64,000 bases of DNA from Bacillota bacterium (GCA_023423335.1 JAFAFU010000073.1:133456-197455); one strand, 5' to 3'; shown: positions 8,843 to 18,998, counted from the first letter of the stretch. The notes: generated from the letters alone by a model not told the origin. Made by a program: numbers and translations.

Positions 8843-11152
8843 TCACTCCACGCTTTTTAATGAGGAAATCATGTCAATTTTCCGGAAGCCCCTGCCGAGT
8901 ATGAGATTGACAAACATGGTAAAGCCCAGCAGGAGCAGGCAGGCGGCCGCAATACTGATCCCGGAGAGGAAGGGAGCGATTTCCATGTCTGCTTTGACCG
9001 CGGTTGCCAATACCCCACTTAACATTCCATAAGCCGCCAATACCCCGACCGGCATCCCTATCAGGGTAATCCATAGGTTTTCCCGCAGTACAAGCCGTTT
9101 CATCTCCTTTGGCCGGAAGCCCAGCACCTTTAAGGTGGCAAGCTCTCTCACACGCTCATGGAAGTTCATACGGCCCAGCACCATCATTACGGCAAAGGCC
9201 AGAAGCCCGGAAAATGAAATCAAAAAGACCTGTACGCTCCGCAGACGTTCCAGTACTGCCAAGGTATTTTCCTGCATCTCAGGCTTGGTCTCTATCAGTG
9301 CGATGCGGGGATCATCCCGGAGAGGAGTAAGATCCATTCCCTGCCCCCGCACCAGCAGGGCTCGTATGGCAAACGGCAGATTGCTTATCTTTTCAAATGC
9401 CGTGCGGCTGATATAGATTTCGTTTCCCACCGGGAAATCCACGATTCCGCCAACCGTGAGAGGAATCACGGTTCCGTCCAGGCTCTCTGCCGTTATCATA
9501 TCTCCTTCCCTGACTCCCATTATCTTCGCCATACGGGGTGTAATCAGTGCTCCTTCCTTTGGCAGGCGGATTGGTTTACCCTCCGGATCAGTGAAGTGCA
9601 GGCCGGTCTGTTCTTCCTCCATTACCACCAGATAAGGGTTTTGCGTACTGCTATTCCCATAAAGATATATGCTGAATGCCATGGTAGCGTCAATGGTTTC
9701 AGCGTCTTTCAGGGCCTCCAGTATGTCGGCGGCCTGATCACGGCTAAGCGGAGCTTTCAATTTGATTTCCAAATCGTACTGCATCACATCGTTAAACGCT
9801 TTATTCATCATGGCGTCGGTGGAAGAGACAAGTCCGAAGCCGCTTAAAACCAGTGACAGTGAGCCGATGATACCTACCAGACCCATAATGAACCGGATTT
9901 TGTTGCGGAAGAGATTACGGGTGACGATTTTTCCGCTGAAGCTAAGACGCTTCCAGTAGGGTGTAATTCGTTCCGGAAGAATGCGGTGTCCCTTTGCCGG
10001 AGGCTTGGGACGCATAAGAGCGGAGGGAGTGCTTGCCAGAGCCCGTCTGCAGGTAAAAAGTACTGTGCCGCAGGTAATAACGGCAAAGGCAAGGGAGGCG
10101 ATAAAAAAATGAGGTGAAAAAGCATCCACGCCGCCGGACTCAATGGTGTAATACTGCATACTTATGCCATACAGTACCTCTGCAAGGATAAAACGGGCCA
10201 CCAACCATCCCGCAGCCATACCGGGCAACGTAATAAGTATCCCGTAAAAGGAATAATGCGCCGTGATTTTTCCTTTGGAAAAACCGAGAGAGCGCAGCGT
10301 GCCGAGTTGCTGCCGCTGGTTTTCCATAATCCGTCCCACACTGATCCATGTCACGAGTACCGCCGTGAGGAAGAAGGCGACGGGAAAGAGCAGGGCAATC
10401 TGCTTGATACCGGACAGGCTGTTTTCCAGGTAGCGGCAGCTGGGCTGATGCTGACGGCTGATGAGGTTTGCTCCGCCCAGCGCTGACCGTATGCCGGAAG
10501 CAATATCCTCTTTAGTGCGGGTGATATCCGGTTTTAAGGTCACGACCAGTTCGTTATAGGGAACCTCCGGCAGGGCAGTAGCATTGGTGTATGCGAAGCA
10601 ATACCTCTCATAGTCGGGCAAGGTCATCCCGTCAGGGGCGTAATAGATGTATTCCGCATTTCGGATGATACCCTTGACCAGCCATTCTCTGCCGCCAAAG
10701 GTGATCTTGTATCCCGGTTTTATCTCATGAGCCTCTGCAAAGCGGCTGTCCAGTAATATCGCATCTGTTTCCGTACCGTCCAGGTTACTGCCTTCCACTA
10801 ATTCAGGGATATTGATCTGCGGCATTCCCTCAAAGGCGTGAAGCCGCAGAGTACCGTGAAATTCGCCGGAAATCCCCGCCTCCAGCAGCTTACGCCGCTG
10901 GGCATGCCTGATCTCCGGCAGAGCTTGTATACGCCGGGTATCCTCCTCGGAAAATTCTGTTTTATAAGCCCAGTAGTCGGCCAGCTTCGAAGCCTCACTA
11001 TAGGAGGCAATATCTTTTTCGATGGTGCTGACGTAGAGATTAATTCCGGCGAACAGGGCAATACCCAACGCACAGATGCACATAATGGCGGTAAAAGCAC
11101 CCAAATTTTCTTTCATGTCACTCATAACCTTTTTACGCAGCATATTCACCAT
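8843..11152 (-). CDS. ABC transporter permease with two FtsX domains
   Basis: A 769-residue permease. It has an N-terminal membrane helix (about residues 17-40), a long extracellular domain, three helices with an FtsX signature (about 245-365), a second extracellular domain (about 430-620), and three C-terminal helices (about 640-760). This duplicated FtsX layout is typical of Firmicutes exporters for peptides, lipids or lipoproteins and for antimicrobial resistance. Its start overlaps the end of the ATPase gene (ATGGTGA), so the two are translationally coupled. Control is probably by the divergent TetR repressor. Confidence 0.88.
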   Translation of the reverse strand: MVNMLRKKVMSDMKENLGAFTAIMCICALGIALFAGINLYVSTIEKDIASYSEASKLADYWAYKTEFSEEDTRRIQALPEIRHAQRRKLLEAGISGEFHGTLRLHAFEGMPQINIPELVEGSNLDGTETDAILLDSRFAEAHEIKPGYKITFGGREWLVKGIIRNAEYIYYAPDGMTLPDYERYCFAYTNATALPEVPYNELVVTLKPDITRTKEDIASGIRSALGGANLISRQHQPSCRYLENSLSGIKQIALLFPVAFFLTAVLVTWISVGRIMENQRQQLGTLRSLGFSKGKITAHYSFYGILITLPGMAAGWLVARFILAEVLYGISMQYYTIESGGVDAFSPHFFIASLAFAVITCGTVLFTCRRALASTPSALMRPKPPAKGHRILPERITPYWKRLSFSGKIVTRNLFRNKIRFIMGLVGIIGSLSLVLSGFGLVSSTDAMMNKAFNDVMQYDLEIKLKAPLSRDQAADILEALKDAETIDATMAFSIYLYGNSSTQNPYLVVMEEEQTGLHFTDPEGKPIRLPKEGALITPRMAKIMGVREGDMITAESLDGTVIPLTVGGIVDFPVGNEIYISRTAFEKISNLPFAIRALLVRGQGMDLTPLRDDPRIALIETKPEMQENTLAVLERLRSVQVFLISFSGLLAFAVMMVLGRMNFHERVRELATLKVLGFRPKEMKRLVLRENLWITLIGMPVGVLAAYGMLSGVLATAVKADMEIAPFLSGISIAAACLLLLGFTMFVNLILGRGFRKIDMISSLKSVE

Positions 11153-11844
11153 ACAATCTCCTCCAAATTTGCAGGGGTTTGTGTTACATCGCGCAGGATA
11201 CTGCCGTTCTTCATCTCGATCAGGCGGTCAGCCAGGGGAGCAAGCAAAGAGTTGTGTGTAATGATGATTACCGTCTTTCCCAGCTTGCGGCTGATATCAT
11301 ACAGTACACCGAGGATTGTCTTGCCGGTATCCGTGTCCAATGCGCCGGTAGGTTCGTCACAGAGCAGAAGATCCGGGTTTTTGCATACCGCCCGGGCGAT
11401 GGCCACGCGCTGCTGTTCGCCGCCGGAGAGCTGACCGGGGAAGTTATGAAGCCTGTCGCCAAGACCGACCATCCGAAGCGCTTCCTCCGGCTCCAGCGGC
11501 GAATTACATACCTGACGGGCAAGCTCCACGTTCTCCAGAGCAGTGAGATTGGGGATCAGGTTATAAAACTGGAACACAAACCCGATTTTGTAACGCCGGT
11601 AATCGGTAAGTCCTCTTTCGTTTAATCCGATGATATCCTGCCCGTCGAACAGGATTCTGCCGCTGGTGGCTGCTTCCATGCCGCCCAGCAGGTTCAGCAC
11701 AGTTGTTTTACCCGCGCCGGAGGGTCCCAAAAGTATCGCGAGCTGCCCGGTATTCACCGTAAAGGATACACCCCGTACTGCGTGAATTACCACCTCACCC
11801 ATTTGATAGTCCTTGCTTACCTTGTCAAACACAACATTTGCCAT
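11146..11844 (-). CDS. ABC transporter ATP-binding protein (LolD/MacB-type)
   Basis: A 232-residue ATPase. Walker A is GPSGAGKTT, the Q-loop lies in FVFQFYNL, the signature is [14 protein letters not shown], and Walker B is [13 protein letters not shown], with the H-loop in [16 protein letters not shown] and the short length place it with the LolD/MacB/SalX ATPases that pair with FtsX-type permeases. ATG 11844 follows GAAGGGAGTATTTGT; an upstream ATG at 11892 falls inside the operator repeat and lacks a ribosome site. It is the first gene of the two-gene minus-strand operon. Confidence 0.93.
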   Translation of the reverse strand: MANVVFDKVSKDYQMGEVVIHAVRGVSFTVNTGQLAILLGPSGAGKTTVLNLLGGMEAATSGRILFDGQDIIGLNERGLTDYRRYKIGFVFQFYNLIPNLTALENVELARQVCNSPLEPEEALRMVGLGDRLHNFPGQLSGGEQQRVAIARAVCKNPDLLLCDEPTGALDTDTGKTILGVLYDISRKLGKTVIIITHNSLLAPLADRLIEMKNGSILRDVTQTPANLEEIVW

Positions 11845-11860
11845 ACAAATACTCCCTTCA

Positions 11861-11896
11861 ATATATGAACTTAAAGTACGTTTATAGTTCATATAT
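11861..11896. promoter_or_regulatory. Long inverted repeat, probable TetR operator
   Basis: A perfect 11-bp inverted repeat (atatatgaact ... agttcatatat) separated by 14 bases, in the divergent gap between the ABC operon and the TetR gene. A third similar half-site (ggttcataatatat) occurs at 11961-11974, just before the TetR start. This arrangement would let the regulator control both directions. Confidence 0.7.
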
Positions 11897-11984
11897 TATC
11901 ATGACATTTCTTGACTTGTCAAGAGCGCTGTGATAAGATATTTACAAAATTAGTTCTTCGGGTTCATAATATATGGAGGAGAAT

Positions 11985-12590
11985 ATGAACGGATTTGAAA
12001 GAAGGCGCAACGAAAAAAAGCGTATCATTATGCAGACAGCGATGGATCTTTTCAGCGCACATGGCTTTGACCGGGTCAGTATGACCGAAATAGCGGAGAA
12101 AGCTCATGTTTCTAAGGTGTCAATCTATAACTTTTTTGAGAGCAAGGATAATCTGCGGAGGGTTATCATCAAGGAAATACTGGATGACAGCCTGGAGCGG
12201 CTGACAACGCTTTTTAACGGGCCGGCCAGCTTTATTGAGAAAATAGAAAAATATATGGGCAGCCGTACCGACTTTTCCGGACGCTACGGGCTGGATTTTT
12301 TCTTTGACTCGGTGGAAAACGATCCGGAGCTTCGCGAATATTTTCAAGGCTTTCTTGCTGTAAATAAGCGGATGATGACCGATTTTATAAAACAGGGCAA
12401 AGAGATCGGATACTTTTCATCCGATATATCCGATACTGCGATAGAGATTTATATTGATATGTATCACAGTTATTTTATCTATAACAAAACCCACCGCGAT
12501 ACGATTGAACGCAATCCGGAGCTTGCAGGTGAAATCAATCTGCTGTTTCTTGACGGACTGATCAGGGACAAGGAAGAAGGAAGAGACTGA
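11985..12590 (+). CDS. TetR family regulator
   Basis: A 201-residue TetR-type repressor. The HTH lies in residues about 10-57 (IIMQTAMDLFSAHGFDRVSM, EIAEKAHVSKVSIYNFFESK), followed by a helical ligand domain. ATG 11985 follows TATGGAGGAGAAT; an upstream ATG at 11973 overlaps the ribosome site. It is divergent from the FtsX-type ABC exporter and probably represses it until the toxic ligand appears. The two-component genes follow 42 bp later on the same strand and may be cotranscribed. Confidence 0.9.
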   Translation: MNGFERRRNEKKRIIMQTAMDLFSAHGFDRVSMTEIAEKAHVSKVSIYNFFESKDNLRRVIIKEILDDSLERLTTLFNGPASFIEKIEKYMGSRTDFSGRYGLDFFFDSVENDPELREYFQGFLAVNKRMMTDFIKQGKEIGYFSSDISDTAIEIYIDMYHSYFIYNKTHRDTIERNPELAGEINLLFLDGLIRDKEEGRD

Positions 12591-12632
12591 TGTTTGCTAT
12601 ACTGTCAGCAGCAGAGAAGGGGGAGGATGCCG

Positions 12633-13322
12633 GTGAATATACTGATAGCGGAAGACGAAACGGATATCAGAAATTTACTGAAAATAAATCTGGAAGAGAA
12701 CGCCTATACGGTCTACCCGGCAGCAAACGGCCTTGCAGCGTGGGAGATCATAAAAACACGGGAGGTACATCTGGCGATTTTGGATGTCATGATGCCGGGA
12801 CTGGACGGCTTCAATCTGCTGAGAAAGATCCGGGAAATCAGTACCATTCCCGTAATATTTCTGACTGCCAGGACAGACGACATGGATAAAATATTAGGGC
12901 TTGGAATGGGGGCGGACGACTATCTGGCAAAGCCGTTTTCCATAAATGAGCTGCTCGCACGGGTGGGCGCACAGCTTAGGAGAAACCATGAATATCTGCT
13001 TCCGAAGCAGAAGGAGGCTGTCCTGCTCCAATACGGCAAGCTGCGGATTGATAAGGAGAGCTGCTGCGCTTATGTTGACGATAAGCCGGTTGAGCTTAAC
13101 GCAAAGGAATATAAGCTTCTGCGGCATCTGATGGAGAACCCGGAAAAGGTTTTTACGAAAAAACAGCTCTATCATGCGGTATGGGATGACGATTATTATT
13201 ATGACGATAATACGATCATGGTCCATGTCAGCCATCTCCGCAATAAAATTGAGACGGACCCGCAGAGCCCCGAATATATCAAGACCATACGAGGACTCGG
13301 CTATAAGCTTCACAGAGTATAG
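12633..13322 (+). CDS. OmpR/PhoB family response regulator
   Basis: A 229-residue response regulator with a receiver domain (acidic pocket ED, phospho-acceptor Asp in AILDVMMPG, Thr in FLTAR, Lys in LAKPF) and a C-terminal winged helix (NAKEYKLLRHLMENPEKVFT...TIMVHVSHLRNKIE...IRGLGYKL). The GTG at 12633 is preceded by GGGGGAGG at good spacing; an in-frame ATG at 12627 immediately abuts that site and fits less well. It pairs with the histidine kinase downstream (52-bp gap). Confidence 0.92.
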   Translation: MNILIAEDETDIRNLLKINLEENAYTVYPAANGLAAWEIIKTREVHLAILDVMMPGLDGFNLLRKIREISTIPVIFLTARTDDMDKILGLGMGADDYLAKPFSINELLARVGAQLRRNHEYLLPKQKEAVLLQYGKLRIDKESCCAYVDDKPVELNAKEYKLLRHLMENPEKVFTKKQLYHAVWDDDYYYDDNTIMVHVSHLRNKIETDPQSPEYIKTIRGLGYKLHRV

Positions 13323-13374
13323 GGCGAATTATAAAAGCATAAGTCACACCAACTAATACTAAGGGAAGGCATGT

Positions 13375-14790
13375 TTGGTTCGTATGAAAAGAAAGCTATC
13401 CAATCAGTTTATGATAAATTATCTCATCGTATTCCTGTTGTCTATCGTGGCTGCGGTATTTGCGTTCCTATTGCTGTCCTTCGCCGACAGTGTCATCTCC
13501 CAGACACTGATGAAAAACACGTATACCGCAGATATGCTGATGCGGGAGGATTACAGAGAGATAGACACGGCCTCCGTAGTCGAGAACGGCGGCGGGGTTC
13601 AGATCATCAACGGGCAGTACGAGGTAGTCTATTCGGCAGGAATTGATACGCTGAGAACAACAAAACTTACAGCAGGCGAATTCACGGATTTTTTAATGCG
13701 AAGTAAAGCCAGAGACGTGTCCTATCATTATGATATCCGGTATAATGAGGAGGGGGATTTCTGGCTCGTTGTGACCTTTCCGACCTCGCTTCGCCTGGAC
13801 TTCTCCCTGACCTACAATAAGGAGGCGGCTTCAAGGGACTTTAAGAATGTGGCCGGTGTCTTTATTGCGGTCATCCTGTTCTACCTGCTTCTGCTTGCCG
13901 CCTTCGCTGCTATCTTTTCGAGGATTACCTCGGCACGCATTACAAACCCTCTGCGTAAGCTGTGTGAAGGCACAAGACTTCTGCGGGAGGGGGACTATTC
14001 GGCCAGAGTGGATTTGCGTTTGAATAATGAGTTTGCACAGCTGCAGGATACCTTCAACGATATGGCACAAAGGATTGAGACGGAAACCTCTCTGAGAAAG
14101 CAGTCGGAGGAGGAAAGAAAGAAGCTGATTCTTGATATATCCCACGATTTAAAAAACCCTCTGGCAAGTGTCGCCGGATATGCGGAGCTTTGTTTAAAGA
14201 AGTCGGAGCATCTGGAGGAGGAGTATCGAGGCTATCTTCAGGTCATTCATAAAAACAGCCAAAGAGCAAGCCGGCTTTTGACGGAGTTGTTCGAGCTGTC
14301 TAGGCTTGAGAATCCCGCATTTACGCTGAAGCGATATAGAACCGAGGTCTGTGAATATCTCAGACAGGTCTGCGGCGAGCTTTTACCGGCGCTGGAGCAG
14401 GCCGGATTTGTCTATGAGTTTGATATTCCCGATGGGGCAGTATACGCCATGCTTGACTCCGGACAGATGAGCCGTGTTTTTCATAACTTATCGGACAATG
14501 CCGTCCGGTACAATCCGTCAGGAACCAGGGTAATGGTAAGCCTATCTATAGAAGCGGAAGATATCGTTATCCTGTTCAAGGATAATGGGGTCGGTATTCC
14601 GGCTGAGATGGCGGAGAATATTTTTGGGGCCTTTGTCCGGGTGGATGATTCCCGCAATTCGGGAACAGGCGGAAGCGGGCTGGGGCTTTCCATAGCCCAA
14701 AGGATTGTGCAGGCCCATGGAGGAAGCCTTGCTTTGCGGACCGATACCGGCCAGGGCTGCACCTTCAGAATAACACTCCCAAAGATTTAA
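13375..14790 (+). CDS. Sensor histidine kinase
   Basis: A 471-residue membrane kinase. TM1 is about residues 13-40, followed by an extracellular sensing loop of about 120 residues, TM2 at about 160-183, HAMP (about 184-240), a HisKA domain with the phospho-acceptor in ISHDLKNPL, and HATPase with N-box HNLSDNAVRYNP, DNGVGIP and GSGLGLSI. It partners with the response regulator just upstream. The start is uncertain: TTG 13375 is well spaced from GGGAAGG, while ATG 13384 is three codons in. The signal is unknown; linkage to a TetR-controlled exporter suggests envelope stress or antimicrobial sensing. Confidence 0.92.
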   Translation: MVRMKRKLSNQFMINYLIVFLLSIVAAVFAFLLLSFADSVISQTLMKNTYTADMLMREDYREIDTASVVENGGGVQIINGQYEVVYSAGIDTLRTTKLTAGEFTDFLMRSKARDVSYHYDIRYNEEGDFWLVVTFPTSLRLDFSLTYNKEAASRDFKNVAGVFIAVILFYLLLLAAFAAIFSRITSARITNPLRKLCEGTRLLREGDYSARVDLRLNNEFAQLQDTFNDMAQRIETETSLRKQSEEERKKLILDISHDLKNPLASVAGYAELCLKKSEHLEEEYRGYLQVIHKNSQRASRLLTELFELSRLENPAFTLKRYRTEVCEYLRQVCGELLPALEQAGFVYEFDIPDGAVYAMLDSGQMSRVFHNLSDNAVRYNPSGTRVMVSLSIEAEDIVILFKDNGVGIPAEMAENIFGAFVRVDDSRNSGTGGSGLGLSIAQRIVQAHGGSLALRTDTGQGCTFRITLPKI

Positions 14791-14810
14791 GATTGATTTA
14801 AGGAAGACAA

Positions 14811-14864
14811 AAGCTGGATTTAAAGTTCCTTTGATAGAATAAAGATGAACTTTAAATCCAGCTT
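14811..14864 (+). terminator. Intrinsic terminator after the kinase gene
   Basis: A perfect 18-bp stem (aagctggatttaaagttc with gaactttaaatccagctt) and a loop of about 18 nt, followed by atttaatt. It ends the regulator-kinase transcript. Confidence 0.85.
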
Positions 14865-14928
14865 ATTTAATTCAATATGATATGGTATCCCATTGAATTA
14901 AATGCTTTCAATTAAGGGAGAGATAAAA

Positions 14929-15540
14929 ATGGAGACTTTGGAAAGTCATTTTCACAACTGGTTTGGCGTATTATTTTTTATTGTACTGTATGGGGTGGTG
15001 CTGCTGTTTTTGCCGTTTTATAAAAAGATGGATAAAAAACCGCAGGGAACCTATCTGGCGTTTGTCATCGCCTTTGCCATCGAAATGCATGGAATCCCCT
15101 TCAGCATGTACCTGATTTCCTGGATCGTGGGACGTAATCTGCCGGAAGGAATTTTATGGGGTCATACACTGATCTCCTCCATCGGGCATCTCGGTATGTA
15201 TATCAGCATGGTCCTTGCCTTGCTTGCTCTGATCCTAATTCTATGCGGATGGCGTGCCATATACAGGAGCTACTGGTCGAAGGAAACGGGGAAGGGCAGC
15301 TTGGTTACATCCGGAATTTACCGTTTCATCCGGCATCCGCAATATACCGGACTGCTGCTTTTATCCCTGGGCATGATACTGAACTGGGCAACATTGTCCA
15401 TGCTGATCCTGTATCCGGTCATGGTGGTTGTGTATCTGCGCCTTGCCAAAAGAGAAGAGCAGGATATGTTGAACGAATTTGGAGAGGAATACCGGAGCTA
15501 CATGAAGAAAACGAAACGGTTTATTCCGTTTATCTGTTAA
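14929..15540 (+). CDS. Isoprenylcysteine/phospholipid methyltransferase-like membrane protein
   Basis: A 203-residue integral membrane protein with about five helices. The C-terminal third carries the ICMT/PEMT signature: GSLVTSGIYRFIRHPQYTG (RHPxYxG), then a long helix, and EEQDMLNEFGEEYRSYMKKT with the two acidic residues of the SAM-binding motif. The natural substrate in bacteria is mostly unknown; a lipid or small isoprenoid is the usual guess. ATG 14929 follows AAGGGAGAGATAAAA. It stands alone. Confidence 0.8.
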   Translation: METLESHFHNWFGVLFFIVLYGVVLLFLPFYKKMDKKPQGTYLAFVIAFAIEMHGIPFSMYLISWIVGRNLPEGILWGHTLISSIGHLGMYISMVLALLALILILCGWRAIYRSYWSKETGKGSLVTSGIYRFIRHPQYTGLLLLSLGMILNWATLSMLILYPVMVVVYLRLAKREEQDMLNEFGEEYRSYMKKTKRFIPFIC

Positions 15541-15617
15541 GGGAGTCTTAAAAGAGAACTGCTGCTTATGTTAAGGAATATGCTAAGGAATAGCCTCCAT
15601 GCATTCATGGCTATCAT

Positions 15618-15646
15618 TTGACAGAAGCTTTTCACTGTATTATGAT
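15618..15646 (+). promoter_or_regulatory. Sigma-A promoter of galK
   Basis: TTGACA (15618-15623), 17 bases, TATGAT (15641-15646): an essentially consensus vegetative promoter about 80 bases before the galactokinase start. Confidence 0.85.
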
Positions 15647-15725
15647 CAATATATTGTGATATATGGGAGAAAGGCTTTGCAGCAGAATACCCATATTAAG
15701 TTGTTTAAAGAAGGCGGAAAGGTAT

Positions 15726-16889
15726 ATGAAGAATAAATTAATCCAAAGGTTCACTGAAACTTATGATATGGGAGGGGAACCGCAGGTTTACTTTGCACCC
15801 GGAAGGGTTAATCTGATTGGGGAGCATATCGATTATAACGGAGGGCACGTCTTTCCCTGTGCGTTAACTCTGGGGACATATGCGGTGGTAAGAAAGAGGG
15901 CGGATAAGAAGCTTCGCTTTTATTCCATGAACTTTGAAAACGCCGGAATTATAGAAGCTTCCATGGAGGGGTTAAAGTATAATCTGGAGGACGGCTGGAC
16001 CAATTACCCCAAAGGGATGATAAGTACCATAATGGATAAGGGATACCATATGGATTGTGGTCTGGATATTATGTATTATGGTAATATTCCCAATGGTTCC
16101 GGATTATCCTCCTCTGCTTCACTGGAGATATTGACCGGTTTTTTCCTGAACGACTTATTTTGTTTAGGGATCAATAATATTGGGCTTGCGTTGATCGGGC
16201 AGTATTCGGAAAATCATTATAATGGTGTCAGCTGCGGGATCATGGATCAGTTTGCTGTTGCAATGGGCAGAAAGAACAGTGCGATCATTTTAAACACAGT
16301 GAATTTATCCTATGAATACGCTCCCATTCATTTGGAGAACGAAAAAATAGTAATATTAAATACAAATAAAAAGCGGAAGCTCGGAGAATCAAAATATAAC
16401 GAAAGACGAAGGGAGTGCCAGGCAGCAGTATCAGATTTGCAGAAAGTGACAGATATCGAATATCTTTGCGATTTGGATGAGCAGATGTTTGAAACATACA
16501 AGCATGCCATTAAGAATCCAATATGTCAGAAACGGGCGAAGCATGTAGTATACGAAAACCAGAGGACATTAAAGGCAGTCGATGCACTGAAAAATAACGA
16601 TATAGAAGCCTTTGGCAAATTGATGATTGCTTCCCACGAATCACTTCGCAGTGATTATGATGTAACGGGAGTAGAATTGGATACGATAGTCAAGGCAGCA
16701 TTGGAGTGCAAGGATGTTATCGGGGCCAGAATGACCGGCGCCGGATTTGGCGGATGTGCGGTCAGTATTGTAAAGGAATACGCAGTCACTGACTTTATCG
16801 AAAAGACAGGAGAGTATTATAAAAATAAAATCGGATACGAAGCAGAGTTTTATATCGTAGAAATCGGTGATGGTCCCCGACAATTATAG
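15726..16889 (+). CDS. galK: Galactokinase
   Basis: A 387-residue GHMP kinase that phosphorylates galactose to galactose-1-phosphate with ATP (Leloir pathway). The galactokinase signature APGRVNLIGEHIDYNGG is near the N-terminus, the ATP loop is PNGSGLSSSASLE, and motif 3 is MTGAGFGGCAVSIV. The catalytic Asp lies in CGIMDQF. The start at 15726 has GGAAAGG just before it; upstream in-frame codons have no ribosome site. galT and galE are not in the window. The GH27 alpha-galactosidase at 27.9 kb could supply galactose. Confidence 0.95.
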   Translation: MKNKLIQRFTETYDMGGEPQVYFAPGRVNLIGEHIDYNGGHVFPCALTLGTYAVVRKRADKKLRFYSMNFENAGIIEASMEGLKYNLEDGWTNYPKGMISTIMDKGYHMDCGLDIMYYGNIPNGSGLSSSASLEILTGFFLNDLFCLGINNIGLALIGQYSENHYNGVSCGIMDQFAVAMGRKNSAIILNTVNLSYEYAPIHLENEKIVILNTNKKRKLGESKYNERRRECQAAVSDLQKVTDIEYLCDLDEQMFETYKHAIKNPICQKRAKHVVYENQRTLKAVDALKNNDIEAFGKLMIASHESLRSDYDVTGVELDTIVKAALECKDVIGARMTGAGFGGCAVSIVKEYAVTDFIEKTGEYYKNKIGYEAEFYIVEIGDGPRQL

Positions 16890-16918
16890 TGACAGGACTA
16901 TCTGGGAAGATATCGCAA

Positions 16919-17476
16919 TTATTTCTTTGAAGCTTTCTTATTCAATTTTAAAACAATATTTCGCTTTTCTGCCATAGCTTGAAAGAGGTTTACCGCAAGC
17001 GAAGTTTTTTCTTTCAGCGTCAAATTATTTGATGCTGCTTGAGAGGTAATCTGATCCATCACGGATTTTACATCTTGAAGCTCTAAAAGATTAAGTGCTA
17101 TGCAGAAAAAACTCTTTCTTCGCCCATCGTTATAGTTGTCCAGCAAATACTTTAAAATTTTAATTTTTTCATCCAGTTCTGATTGATATGCGACAAGTCC
17201 TATTTTCCGGACTTTTTCAAAATCCTTTAACTGGTTACGGTGAGTAATAAAAGAGTCAAACGCATCTATTCCGTCATATTTTTCACAGGGGTACTTATTA
17301 CACAGATAGCAGTATTCAATACCGTCATGCTGCTGGCTGCATCTTATTATACCGCAGGGCTGATTGCCTGCTCCGCCGCCGCAGCCAGGGCAATAATTAT
17401 CCAAATGCATGGAACATAAGCCGCAGTTCAGTCCGCATAGCGAAAACAAAGGATTTTTTCTTTGGTAATCCTTCAT
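16919..17476 (-). CDS. DUF3795-type cysteine-rich protein
   Basis: A 185-residue protein with a cysteine-rich N-terminus (CGLNCGLCSMHLDNYCPGCG, then CGIIRC, CYLCNKYPCEKY) and a helical rest. The pattern matches DUF3795, a common anaerobe family suspected of metal or Fe-S binding but without known function. It stands alone between a convergent galK and an intergenic region, and ends 30 bp from galK. Confidence 0.75.
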   Translation of the reverse strand: MKDYQRKNPLFSLCGLNCGLCSMHLDNYCPGCGGGAGNQPCGIIRCSQQHDGIEYCYLCNKYPCEKYDGIDAFDSFITHRNQLKDFEKVRKIGLVAYQSELDEKIKILKYLLDNYNDGRRKSFFCIALNLLELQDVKSVMDQITSQAASNNLTLKEKTSLAVNLFQAMAEKRNIVLKLNKKASKK

Positions 17477-17692
17477 TTGAATACCTCCGTAAAATTTTTT
17501 AATCTATTTGCTTAATTATACTTTTCCTGATATAGGAAGTCAATCCCTGCCTATTATGATATATTTCCCGGTTAACAACTGGTCCGAAATATTGCAGGGA
17601 TGCAAGCAATGTTTAAGAACAGAGACGGAATCCAGGAAGGTTAAGCTTGATAATCAAGTCTTGGCAGTCTTGTATCCGGTATATGGGCTTTG

Positions 17693-18085
17693 TCAGGGGC
17701 AAAGAGCGTTATCGACGGCTTTTTTAATCACCTGGCTGGAGTTTGTGGCTCCGGACACTATGTCAACATCAATTTTTTGCCGGGCAACTATTTCATTTTC
17801 AATACCCTCGGCGGCCTCTCCCCGTTCATGACGATGTTCAAGCAGATCAATGCCGGTAATATGACCGCCTTGCACAGTCACCTCTACCTTTGCGTAGATG
17901 AATTGTACATCACATTCGCCGATGTAGGTGCCATCCGGCACATTGGCCGCATCCGCATGGGTAAAGGACATGTTCGCAACGGCATTTTGATAGCGTTGGA
18001 TAGATATCATATAATTAGTAAGGAATCCTGCCGCAATGACTACTGCCAGTACAACACCTAAGATAATTTTTGTTTTCTTTTTCAT
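17693..18085 (-). CDS. Membrane-anchored FMN-binding domain protein
   Basis: A 130-residue protein with an N-terminal membrane helix (KIILGVVLAVVIAAGFLTNY), then an FMN-binding domain (DGTYIGECDVQFIYAKVEVT to the end). The SGATNSS motif near the C-terminus is the site where ApbE attaches FMN to Thr/Ser in this family, so the protein is probably flavinylated outside the membrane and carries electrons. ATG 18085 follows GAGAGGCTTATTT. It lies 15 bp after the TetR gene stop, in the same operon, which is unusual for a plain redox carrier and suggests inducible expression. Confidence 0.85.
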   Translation of the reverse strand: MKKKTKIILGVVLAVVIAAGFLTNYMISIQRYQNAVANMSFTHADAANVPDGTYIGECDVQFIYAKVEVTVQGGHITGIDLLEHRHERGEAAEGIENEIVARQKIDVDIVSGATNSSQVIKKAVDNALCP

Positions 18086-18100
18086 AAATAAGCCTCTCAT

Positions 18101-18757
18101 TTAATAAATTCTTTCCTGCACAGGATACGCCAGAACAGTACGCAGTATCAGATTAAACCCGTAATCAAGGAATTCTTGTTTGGACAGCATATGCTGCTCA
18201 ATATAATTTTGCTTGTTTTGGAGCAGACTGATGAGAGCTGTTAAGCAGGACCAGAGGATAAGTCCGGTTGGCAGCACATTTAGATCATCCCGAAAAATTC
18301 CTTGTTCTACTCCCGTGTTGATGATTCTGGCAAAATCCCCGTTCAATTTTTCACCGATCTGATAAATCTCTTCCAGTACCGGATTTTGGGCTCTTCCATC
18401 GGGGCTGGCATCGATGAACTCCAGCATACTTTTGTAATAGAAGGGCTTATCCTCACACAGGCTGATGAGCTCATAGCAGAGGTATCGGAACTGCTGGTCG
18501 GAGCGTACCGGCTGCCGGATAGCTTTCTGCATGGCTTCGTGGACGGTACTCATGGTACGAAGTACAATGTAATTGATAATGTCGTCTTTGCCTGTGAAGT
18601 GCGAATACAGAGTGGTACGGCTATATCCGGCCTCTTTTGCAAGGTCATCGAATGCGACATTAGCAATCCCTTTTTTGGCAAAGAGATTGCCGGCCACCTC
18701 AATAATGTTCTCTTTTGTCAGCGCTAATCTTTGTTCCCGTTTGCTTTTCCCGTTCAT
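18101..18757 (-). CDS. TetR family regulator
   Basis: A 218-residue TetR-type regulator. The HTH is at residues about 14-60 (IIEVAGNLFAKKGIANVAFD, LAKEAGYSRTTLYSHFTGKD), followed by an all-helical ligand domain. The ATG at 18757 follows AAAGGAGATTTTC. The gene is preceded by a 27-bp palindrome that is almost surely its own operator, and it is followed in the same operon by the FMN-binding protein. It is unrelated in sequence to the TetR at 12 kb outside the HTH. Confidence 0.9.
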   Translation of the reverse strand: MNGKSKREQRLALTKENIIEVAGNLFAKKGIANVAFDDLAKEAGYSRTTLYSHFTGKDDIINYIVLRTMSTVHEAMQKAIRQPVRSDQQFRYLCYELISLCEDKPFYYKSMLEFIDASPDGRAQNPVLEEIYQIGEKLNGDFARIINTGVEQGIFRDDLNVLPTGLILWSCLTALISLLQNKQNYIEQHMLSKQEFLDYGFNLILRTVLAYPVQERIY

Positions 18758-18793
18758 GAAAATCTCCTTTAGAGCATGTGAACAATATGTAAA

Positions 18794-18820
18794 ATAAACT
18801 GAACAATATGTTCAGTTTAT
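18794..18820. promoter_or_regulatory. Palindromic TetR operator
   Basis: A perfect inverted repeat with 12-bp arms (ataaactgaaca / tgttcagtttat) and a 3-bp centre, 37 bp upstream of the TetR start. Its length and symmetry are typical of TetR operators and imply autoregulation. Confidence 0.8.
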
Positions 18821-18998
18821 ATAATATCCAATCGAATGCCAGCTGTCAAGGAGTTCATGAATTTTTCTAAAGTATACAAGTGATAGATTTGAAAATTATG
18901 TAATACGATAATTTAATCCCCGAATTGTTCGCTGTATTATAATGCCCGGTGAGAAACGATAAAATATATAGCGCTGGGGATTGATAAGAGAATAAACA

